Source: an uncultured Anaerolineae bacterium (GTDB lineage: Bacteria; Chloroflexota; Anaerolineae; Anaerolineales; Villigracilaceae). From it: 9,730 nucleotides of DNA. Both the position numbers and the translations under genes were made by a program. The stretch covers positions 1 through 9,730 of the forward strand of contig CAINXK010000231.1 of the NCBI GenBank assembly GCA_903854805.1, given 5' to 3'. Below the pieces are notes generated by a model that worked only from the letters and a program-made list of their open reading frames with translations, was not told the DNA's origin and ran no database searches. Positions within the stretch are counted from its first letter, which is position 1; the number at the start of each line of letters is the position of its first letter. This document shows positions 1 to 5,557 of the stretch, one piece after another.

Positions 1-566
1 CCCTGATCAATGGCAAAGAGTGATGGGTGGTAAATGTGGGGGTAAGCGAGTTATTTCTTTCAGGGTTACCGGGTTCGCTTTATGAATAACGAACACCTTC
101 CACAACTTCTGAGCACGGATCTTCAACATTCACCAGGTTAATTGCAATCACTAAATAGGCTGGCTGTTTGCTGCGATTATTTGCTGACCAATGTGTTCAG
201 ATCTGCGAACAGGTGGCTTTCCTTAATAACTATTTTCAAATCAATGCTAAATACGTGTGCTTACCGACCCGGTTTGCGATTTCAGCTGTTGAACTTTGGT
301 TTGTGATCCAGGTGATGATTGGAGTGTACCCGTTAAAAATGCCAAAAATGATTCAGCCTGGAACCTGTACCAGACCCTCGCAAGGAAAAAAGGTAATGTC
401 AAAATATGCTCTTAAATAAGGGCTCCGATTTGTTCAATTGAAAACCTGGCGAGAATGATTGCCAGTTCGATATTCATGTTTGCGCTGTTTTCAATGAGAT
501 TTTGGTCTAATACGCTAAATTTACCAATTTACGGTGTATTCATCTTGTTTTGATAGAAAATGGTTA
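1..566. other. Gene-poor left flank, no supportable gene
   Basis: This AT-rich stretch carries no reading frame with a convincing start, ribosome-binding site and protein-like composition. The longest candidate (168-419, + strand) begins at TTG without a Shine-Dalgarno sequence, is Cys- and aromatic-rich in an irregular way and resembles no family I know. Short open stretches that look faintly protein-like occur on the minus strand around 80-202 and on the plus strand around 296-418 in a second frame, so a decayed gene is possible. I see no tRNA, repeat array or insertion-sequence ends. Confidence 0.5.
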
Positions 567-594
567 TTGACATTTAAAATTCTCGTGCTACACT
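567..594 (+). promoter_or_regulatory. Sigma70-type promoter for the transport operon
   Basis: A perfect -35 hexamer TTGACA (567-572) is followed after 16 nt by a -10 hexamer TACACT (589-594), which is preceded by TGC, giving an extended -10. Transcription would start near 601, about 390 nt upstream of the binding-protein start codon. It is the best promoter match seen upstream of the operon. No comparably good match was seen nearer the gene. Confidence 0.7.
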
Positions 595-666
595 AATTTA
601 AACTTAATTACAGAAAGAAAGTAACTCCTCCGGATTGGTTTAACTGAATAATTTGCTTGTCCTGTT

Positions 667-687
667 CAAACTAAAGATGGTAGTTTG
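667..687. promoter_or_regulatory. Inverted repeat, candidate operator
   Basis: The arms CAAACTA (667-673) and TAGTTTG (681-687) are perfect inverted repeats around a 7-nt centre. The size of 21 bp suits a dimeric helix-turn-helix regulator, and the position about 65 bp downstream of the predicted transcription start would allow a roadblock mechanism. The ROK regulator at 8395-9582 is the obvious candidate to bind it, but no second copy was found near the ROK gene, so the assignment is inference. Confidence 0.4.
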
Positions 688-771
688 CATAGATGTTTGT
701 TAATTATACCTGGATGCCGAAAATCACCTATCGCGCATAATGCGATTTCAGAGTTGTCAAAATAAATTATT

Positions 772-781
772 CCTCGCGAGG
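772..781. repeat. 10-bp perfect palindrome CCTCGCGAGG
   Basis: CCTCGCGAGG reads identically on both strands and lies in the otherwise AT-rich leader of the binding-protein gene. It could be a protein-binding site or a chance palindrome; the flanks do not extend the symmetry. Confidence 0.3.
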
Positions 782-892
782 CAATACGAATATGGGTAAT
801 TCGATTGAGCAAGACATCCATTCGTGTGCTTTCGGTAGATAAATACTATGTCACTTTACGACGTTGAATAACGGCTGCAAATGCTCAATTGC

Positions 893-900
893 AAGGAGGA
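893..900 (+). promoter_or_regulatory. Orphan strong Shine-Dalgarno AAGGAGGA
   Basis: AAGGAGGA is an excellent anti-16S match, but no ATG, GTG or TTG start lies at a usable distance. A CTG at 903 is too close, and the ATG at 924 is 23 nt away and encodes only four residues. It sits immediately after a small hairpin (TGCAA 876-880 pairing with TTGCA 889-893, sharing base 893). It may be a ribosome standby site, the remnant of a leader peptide, or chance. Confidence 0.3.
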
Positions 901-979
901 ACCTGACAAATACGCAATCGCCAATGAATTTTGAATAACAATCATGATCAATTTTTCAACCAAACCATATAGGAACGAG

Positions 980-984
980 AGGAG
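980..984 (+). promoter_or_regulatory. Ribosome-binding site of binding-protein gene
   Basis: AGGAG lies 5 nt before the ATG at 990 and fixes that codon as the start of the solute-binding protein. Confidence 0.8.
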
Positions 985-989
985 TAACT

Positions 990-2375
990 ATGTCAAGTAA
1001 TAAGGTAACTCGTAGAGATTTCATTAAGACGTCGTTCCTGGCTGCCGGCGCGACAGCATTGGCCGCCTGCACTCCAGCAGCTGCGCCGGTCGCGACAGCA
1101 GCACCTGTTACGGCGAATGTACCAGCTGCCACTGCGGGAGTAGCTGCCACTACGGCGCCAGCTGCAGTAGCAGCGAGCACTGCAAAAACAGATATCCACT
1201 TTCTGAACGAATTGGTCGGGTCCAAAGAGGATGGTCGAACCTATCTGCTGGCAGCTTTCAATGCCGCTAACGACCAGATCAACGTAAACCATGAAGGCTA
1301 TGGTGGAGCCGACGTGGTTGATCAGAAATTCCTGACTGCTCTTTCTGGTGGCGTAGTCCCCGATCTATTCCACAACGAAGCCAATTACATTCCCGGCTAT
1401 GCCGAGATGGATGCTCTGACCGATCTTGGCCCTTACCTCGATGCTTCCACACGCATCAAGAAGAGCGATATCGATCCGCACCCGCTGGAACTGTGCACCT
1501 ACAATGGCAAAGTCTACGGCATCCCGATCTGGCAAGAAACGACAATGTTGTATTACAACAAAGATGTGATGGCGGCGGCTGGTCTTGATCCTGAGAAACC
1601 TCCGCGAGATTGGGCCTCATTGCGGGATGCTGCCGCTAAAGTAGTCAAACGTGACAGCGCCGGCAAACTGCTGATTGCTGGTCTGGTCCAGGATGACTGG
1701 ACCATCATCCGCACCTTCCAGGCAGCTTTGTACAGTTGGGGCGGAACCCTGCTTTCTGCGGATGGCACCAAGTCCGCCTTCAATAGCCCGGAAGGTAAGG
1801 AAGCCCTGCAGACCCTGGTGGATATGATCGTCAAAGATAAACTGGGTGACGTTGCCTGGGGCGGTGAATTGGAAGGCACACCTGATGAACCGTTTTGTGC
1901 CGGCAAACAAGGCTTCAAGTTTGATGTGGCAGCCGCGGCCAAACGCTTTGCTAAGAACGCTCCCAATTTCGTCAATTGGGGCGTGGTTAGCCTGCCCGCC
2001 GGCCCCAAGGGCTTCAAAGAGGTTTCCCGCCCACCAGCCTTGATGATCCCCAAGTCCGCCAAGAATCCGGACCAAGCCTGGCGTGTTATTGAATACTGGC
2101 TCGACACCAAGGTTGAGCTGCGTTGGGCGTTGGATATCCTGCGCGCGCCGACCACCCTCTCTTCCCAGGCTGATCCGGCTTTGGCTAATAGCAAGGTAAT
2201 CACTGCGCTGACTGAAACACTCAAGAACACCACTGACACCCCCAAGACCAGGCATTGGGCCGAGATGATCGATACTCTGGCCGCCGAAGCCTTGAATGCG
2301 CTGACTGGCACGAAAACCGCAGCCCAGGCATTGGATGATGCAGCAGCCCAACTCGACACCGTATTAAATACATAA
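990..2375 (+). CDS. Tat-exported lipoprotein, ABC sugar-binding protein (family 1)
   Basis: This 461-residue protein is the extracytoplasmic solute-binding component of a CUT1-type carbohydrate ABC transporter. The N-terminus has a twin-arginine motif (TRRDFIK, residues 7-13), a short hydrophobic stretch and a lipobox LAAC with the lipidated Cys at 27, so the mature protein should be anchored on the outer face of the cytoplasmic membrane. Residues 28 to about 63 are an Ala/Thr/Pro/Val-rich flexible linker. The binding fold follows, including the typical family 1 segment WQETTMLYYNKDV starting at W181 and then a Pro-rich turn and 'W-x-S' helix. The start is set by AGGAG 5 nt upstream. It is first in the operon, with both permeases downstream, separated from them by three hairpins. 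The length is usual for the family. The ligand cannot be deduced; the two permeases and the downstream glycosidase suggest an oligosaccharide or glycoside. Confidence 0.93.
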   Translation: MSSNKVTRRDFIKTSFLAAGATALAACTPAAAPVATAAPVTANVPAATAGVAATTAPAAVAASTAKTDIHFLNELVGSKEDGRTYLLAAFNAANDQINVNHEGYGGADVVDQKFLTALSGGVVPDLFHNEANYIPGYAEMDALTDLGPYLDASTRIKKSDIDPHPLELCTYNGKVYGIPIWQETTMLYYNKDVMAAAGLDPEKPPRDWASLRDAAAKVVKRDSAGKLLIAGLVQDDWTIIRTFQAALYSWGGTLLSADGTKSAFNSPEGKEALQTLVDMIVKDKLGDVAWGGELEGTPDEPFCAGKQGFKFDVAAAAKRFAKNAPNFVNWGVVSLPAGPKGFKEVSRPPALMIPKSAKNPDQAWRVIEYWLDTKVELRWALDILRAPTTLSSQADPALANSKVITALTETLKNTTDTPKTRHWAEMIDTLAAEALNALTGTKTAAQALDDAAAQLDTVLNT

Positions 2376-2382
2376 ACCGCTG

Positions 2383-2423
2383 TTTTACGCTGGCGCTCTC
2401 AAAAGTGCGCGAACAGTGTAAAA
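2383..2423 (+). repeat. Hairpin 1 after the binding-protein gene
   Basis: TTTTACGCTG (2383-2392) pairs with CAGTGTAAAA (2414-2423) with one G-U pair, and an inner GCGC/GCGC stem (2393-2396 with 2407-2410) continues it across a 3-nt bulge. It starts 8 nt after the stop codon of the binding-protein gene and lacks a following T-tract, so RNA stabilisation or partial termination is more likely than a full terminator. Confidence 0.5.
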
Positions 2424-2434
2424 ACCGAATAAAA

Positions 2435-2470
2435 CGAGATACAGCTGCTGCATGCGGCGGCTGTATCTCG
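2435..2470 (+). terminator. Hairpin 2, strong 16-bp stem
   Basis: The outer 11 bp (2435-2445 with 2460-2470) are perfectly complementary, and the pairing continues inward to 16 bp with two G-U pairs around a CATG loop (2451-2454). The sequence after the stem is GGAATATTTT, only loosely U-rich. It may terminate part of the transcripts or protect the 3' end of the binding-protein mRNA from exonucleases. Confidence 0.6.
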
Positions 2471-2487
2471 GGAATATTTTCAATCAG

Positions 2488-2518
2488 CGGCAAGCCTCAT
2501 CGCAGATGAGGCTTGCCG
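2488..2518 (+). terminator. Hairpin 3, perfect 14-bp stem
   Basis: Bases 2488-2501 pair perfectly with 2505-2518 around a 3-nt GCA loop. No clean T-run follows (only TTTCGCGATTTTG). Together with the two preceding hairpins it forms a compact structured block between binding protein and permease genes, 110 nt upstream of the permease 1 start codon. Such blocks commonly let the binding protein be made in excess over the membrane subunits. Confidence 0.6.
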
Positions 2519-2628
2519 GCAGTTTCGCGATTTTGTTCATTCATCCAGCTTTAAGAAACAGGCCCTTTGGCATGCCTTCTTGCTGATAACTGCTATAGAC
2601 GAACCTGTCCGGAAAGGACTGATGGATT

Positions 2629-3537
2629 GTGACGACAACTGTTGAACATCAAAATGCAGTTGGGCCGGTAGCGCGGGACCAACGCCGGACCGGGGGGATG
2701 TTCCTGATCATCCCAATGTTGTTATTCCTTGTCTTTTCAGTGTACCCCATGCTGTATGCTGCGTACTTGAGCCTGACGAGTTTTTCCTTCACGCAAGCGC
2801 CTAAATTTATCGGCCTCGCCAATTTCCAACGCCTTTTTACGGACAAAGTATTCCACACGGCATTTGCCAATACCCTGATCTATGCTCTCGGTGTGGTGCC
2901 GGTCGGAATGGTGCTGGCTTTGCTGCTGGCGGTGCTTCTCAACCAAAAAGTTCGGGGTATAACCATCTTTCGGGTTGCTTTCTACCTGCCAGTTGTCACT
3001 TCGACTGTGGCCAGCGGTATGATCTGGCTATGGATGTATGCGCCGGATACCGGGATCGTCAACCGCATGCTGGAGGCTGTTGGAATTCCCGGGCAACGCT
3101 GGCTGTTAGACCCCAAATTAGCTCTGGCAGCAGTCATGTTCGTCGCGATCTGGAAAAACCTTGGCTATACCATGACCATCTTCCTGGCCGCTTTGCAGGG
3201 GGTCCCGGCGCATCTGTACGAGGCCGCTGAAATCGACGGGGCCAACGGCTGGAACAAGTTTTGGGTCATCACGGTTCCGCTCCTGCGCCCGGCAACTTTC
3301 TTCATTTTTGTCACATCGATCATCTCTTCATTCCAGGTCTTTGGCAGTGTTTACGTGATGACGCATGGAGGGCCGGGCTACGCAACCACAACGATTGTCC
3401 ACCAGATCTATCTTAATGCGTTCAGATATCTACGCATGGGATACGCCTCAGCTGAGGCCCTGGTTCTATTTGTGGTCATTTTTTCACTCGCTTTGGTCAA
3501 CTGGCGTTTTCTGCGCAGCGATGTGGAATATTGGTAA
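2629..3537 (+). CDS. ABC sugar permease, MalF/UgpA-type (CUT1)
   Basis: This 302-residue integral membrane protein is one half of the translocation pore. About six membrane segments are visible, roughly residues 24-46, 78-105, 112-134, 163-190, 219-240 and 268-290. The cytoplasmic EAA loop that docks on the ATPase is present as EAAEIDG from residue 198, with the conserved Gly at 204 and the V-P of the loop end at 216-217. I chose the GTG at 2629 because GGAAAGGA (2611-2618) lies 10 nt before it; an ATG at 2622 is followed by an early stop, and the first in-frame ATG inside the gene is residue 24, at the start of the first membrane helix. Permease 2 follows after 45 nt. The length and features are typical of the family. 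The substrate is unknown. Confidence 0.93.
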   Translation: MTTTVEHQNAVGPVARDQRRTGGMFLIIPMLLFLVFSVYPMLYAAYLSLTSFSFTQAPKFIGLANFQRLFTDKVFHTAFANTLIYALGVVPVGMVLALLLAVLLNQKVRGITIFRVAFYLPVVTSTVASGMIWLWMYAPDTGIVNRMLEAVGIPGQRWLLDPKLALAAVMFVAIWKNLGYTMTIFLAALQGVPAHLYEAAEIDGANGWNKFWVITVPLLRPATFFIFVTSIISSFQVFGSVYVMTHGGPGYATTTIVHQIYLNAFRYLRMGYASAEALVLFVVIFSLALVNWRFLRSDVEYW

Positions 3538-3582
3538 ACATTCGCTCGCAAAAAGACATATCAATTTTTCAGGAACAGGCCG

Positions 3583-4506
3583 ATGACTACTAATATCAAA
3601 CAGATATGGGGCCAACCCGATAAAACGGGCAGGTCAGAGCGCAGAGTAAAAAAGCTGTCAAGGGCTTTGCTTTATACGATCTTGATTATTCTTGCCACTT
3701 TGATGGTTCTGCCATTGGCATGGATGATCATTACATCATTAAGACCCGATTATTCACTGGGCAATGTTTCATCAAACCCGTTTCTGGCCAATCTCAACTG
3801 GAATAATTATGTCGTAGCCTGGCAGCGGGCAAATTTCTCAGAATATACCGTAAACACCGCTGTTTACGCGACAGTCTGCACCATAGCGCAGGTATTTTTT
3901 GGCGCAATGGCTGGTTATGCTTTTGCCCGCTTGAAATTTCGCGGGAGCGACATCTTGTTTATCCTGGTGCTGATCACCATGATGATCCCTTTCCAAATGC
4001 TGCTTGTGCCCTTGTTTGTCATGCTCAGGCATTGGCCGTTGTCTGGCGGGAATGACCTTTTTGGAGCAGGTGGCAAAGGCCTGATTGACAGCCTGCCCGG
4101 GTTGATCATGCCTAATCTGGTGACGCCTTTCGGCATATTCATGATGCGCCAGTTTACATTGTCATTGCCCAGCGAACTGGCAGATGCCGCTCGCATCGAC
4201 GGGGCGAATGAATTCCAGATCTTTTCAAAGATCATGCTGCCGCTTACCAAGCCGGCGCTGGTGACTTTAGGAATCTTTGCTTTTCAAGATGCCTGGAACG
4301 ATTTTACCTGGCCACTAATTGTTTCTACGACCGCACATTCCCGCACCTTACAATTAGGTTTGCAGACATTCCAAGATCAGACCTTGACTGAATGGGGACC
4401 GCTTATGGCAGGTACTGTGATTACGGTCTTGCCGTTGCTTATAATTTTTGTCGTTGGTCAGCGATACTTCGTGGAAGGAATCGCACTAACTGGCACGAAA
4501 GGCTGA
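3583..4506 (+). CDS. ABC sugar permease, MalG/UgpE-type (CUT1)
   Basis: This 307-residue membrane protein is the second half of the transporter pore. About six hydrophobic segments can be seen, near residues 26-48, 88-112, 117-140, 160-180, 222-245 and 270-295. The EAA loop appears as ADAARIDGA from residue 200, with Gly at 207 followed by the MLP end. The C-terminus YFVEGIALTGTKG is the hallmark ending of MalG-type subunits. AGGAAC (3571-3576) lies 6 nt before the ATG. The N-terminal 20 residues are hydrophilic and basic, consistent with a cytoplasmic start. No ATP-binding subunit gene is found next to it; in many such systems one shared MsmK/UgpC-type ATPase encoded elsewhere energises several transporters, which I infer here. 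Confidence 0.93.
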   Translation: MTTNIKQIWGQPDKTGRSERRVKKLSRALLYTILIILATLMVLPLAWMIITSLRPDYSLGNVSSNPFLANLNWNNYVVAWQRANFSEYTVNTAVYATVCTIAQVFFGAMAGYAFARLKFRGSDILFILVLITMMIPFQMLLVPLFVMLRHWPLSGGNDLFGAGGKGLIDSLPGLIMPNLVTPFGIFMMRQFTLSLPSELADAARIDGANEFQIFSKIMLPLTKPALVTLGIFAFQDAWNDFTWPLIVSTTAHSRTLQLGLQTFQDQTLTEWGPLMAGTVITVLPLLIIFVVGQRYFVEGIALTGTKG

Positions 4507-4510
4507 AAAT

Positions 4511-4564
4511 ATTTAGTTGGTTGGAGTACGGCTAAATTTGAATAGTTGCCTCAGAGCTGGCAAC
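4511..4564 (+). repeat. Two small inverted repeats between permease 2 and dehydrogenase
   Basis: ATTTAG (4511-4516) can pair with CTAAAT (4532-4537), and GTTGCC (4545-4550) pairs with GGCAAC (4559-4564) around 8 nt. Both stems are only 6 bp, so they may be chance or mild mRNA-processing structures in the 125-nt gap. No terminator quality is evident, and the operon probably continues through. Confidence 0.25.
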
Positions 4565-4631
4565 ATTGTGTTCGAAAAACAACCCCAAAATGGGATTGAA
4601 CCTGAAATTCAATATAAGGAGATATTACGCT

Positions 4632-5549
4632 ATGTCGAAAAAAATTGGTTTTGTTGGTCTGGGAACAATGGGCAAGCCGATGGCCCTCAATTTACTGAAA
4701 GCCGGATTTCAGGTTACGATTTGTGCGCATCAGAACATGGCTCCTGTAAAAGAACTGGAAGCAGTCGGGGCCAGTGTTGTTGGAACGCCGCGTGAAGTGG
4801 CGGAAAACTCGGAAGTGGTCATTACCTGCTTGCCAGACTCACCTCAGGTGGATCAGGTGGTGACTGGGGTGGACGGTTTATTGGCCGGCAGCAAACCAGG
4901 TTTAATTATTATTGATACCAGCACCATTAACCCACAGGTTGCCCAGGTTTTGGCCAGCCAGGCTGCGGAAAAAGGTTGCGTTTTGCTCGATGCACCCATG
5001 AGTGGGGGTGAAGTTGGCGCGATAGCTGGCAAGCTCACTTTCATGGTTGGTGGTGATAAGGATGCCATTGTAGCTTGCGAGGATGTATTTATGGCCATGG
5101 GACAGAAAACATATATGGCAGGCGGACCCGGAAATGGTCAGGTGGTCAAACTTTGCAATAATTTGATGTTAGGGATCAATCTGGTAGGAGTTTGCGAAGC
5201 ATTTGCCATGGGCGTCAAAGCTGGCGTGGATGCTTCCGTTCTGGCAGAGATCGTCCAGGCGAGTTCCGGCGGCAGCGCAGTCATCGAACGCTATTTCCCC
5301 AAGACCATCGCTAAAAATCAATACAAGCCAGGCTTCCGGCTGAAACTTATGGCCAAGGACATGAACCTGGCCCTGGCGGCTGCCAAGCAGCTCGGTATCC
5401 CCAGTCTTGTGGGTGTGACTGCCGGACAAGTCTTTGATATGGTGAAGAATATGGGCCGCGGTGATGATGATTTTGCGGTTATCGCAACTTTTTACCAGGA
5501 AATTGGCGGAGTAGTTATTGGTAAGCCAGATGCCCCAGCCGGCGCCTGA
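4632..5549 (+). CDS. Beta-hydroxyacid dehydrogenase (HIBADH/GarR/YihU family)
   Basis: This 305-residue cytoplasmic NAD(P)-dependent oxidoreductase belongs to the family of 3-hydroxyisobutyrate dehydrogenase, tartronate semialdehyde reductase and sulfolactaldehyde reductase. The dinucleotide motif GLGTMG is at 9-14, the substrate-binding signature DAPMSGG at 120-126, the catalytic Lys at 173 in a G-x-G-x3-K context, its partner Asn at 177, and the KD pair at 242-243. All key residues are present, so an active enzyme is expected. The region after the second strand (CAHQN, 31-35) lacks a clear acidic residue, so NADP use is possible. I chose ATG 4632 because AAGGAG (4616-4621) stands 10 nt before it and the Rossmann strand follows at once; an upstream TTG at 4566 in the same frame would add 22 unlike residues. 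The next gene is translationally coupled to it. The exact substrate cannot be read from the sequence. Confidence 0.88.
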   Translation: MSKKIGFVGLGTMGKPMALNLLKAGFQVTICAHQNMAPVKELEAVGASVVGTPREVAENSEVVITCLPDSPQVDQVVTGVDGLLAGSKPGLIIIDTSTINPQVAQVLASQAAEKGCVLLDAPMSGGEVGAIAGKLTFMVGGDKDAIVACEDVFMAMGQKTYMAGGPGNGQVVKLCNNLMLGINLVGVCEAFAMGVKAGVDASVLAEIVQASSGGSAVIERYFPKTIAKNQYKPGFRLKLMAKDMNLALAAAKQLGIPSLVGVTAGQVFDMVKNMGRGDDDFAVIATFYQEIGGVVIGKPDAPAGA

Positions 5550-5551
5550 GG
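5548..5551 (+). promoter_or_regulatory. RBS overlapping the dehydrogenase stop codon
   Basis: GAGG overlaps the TGA stop (5547-5549) of the dehydrogenase and sits 6 nt before the ATG at 5558. This arrangement suggests translational coupling of dehydrogenase and glycosidase. Confidence 0.6.
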
Positions 5552-5557
5552 TTAAAT

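Larger units (their letters stand above)
601..989 (+). promoter_or_regulatory. Long 5' leader of the binding-protein mRNA
   Basis: If transcription starts at the promoter at 567-594, the mRNA carries an untranslated leader of about 390 nt. It contains an inverted repeat (667-687), a 10-bp palindrome (772-781), a small hairpin (876-893) abutting an orphan AAGGAGGA, and a near-palindromic stretch around 931-959 just before the real ribosome-binding site. I do not recognise a known riboswitch class. Its size would suit regulation by RNA structure or by a repressor bound downstream of the promoter. Confidence 0.4.

Noticed and set aside
40..115. GGTTCG followed by a short CACC, recalling a tRNA T-arm and 3' end
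   Set aside because: No acceptor, D-arm or anticodon stem could be formed around it.
80..202. Minus-strand open stretch ending in EDPCSEVVEGVRYS
   Set aside because: It looks faintly protein-like but is only about 40 codons between stops, has no start signal and matches no family I know.
168..419. 83-codon plus-strand frame in the left flank
   Set aside because: It starts with TTG, lacks a ribosome-binding site and gives an irregular, unrecognisable protein. I treat it as non-coding or decayed.
1070..1180. Repeated GCAGC/GCTGC units, looking like a DNA repeat
   Set aside because: They result from the Ala-rich linker of the lipoprotein and are not an independent repeat element or CRISPR array.
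1553..2359. Long minus-strand reading frame of 268 codons opposite the binding-protein gene
   Set aside because: It lies wholly antisense to a well-supported gene, has Ser/Ala-rich composition typical of a shadow frame and resembles no family.
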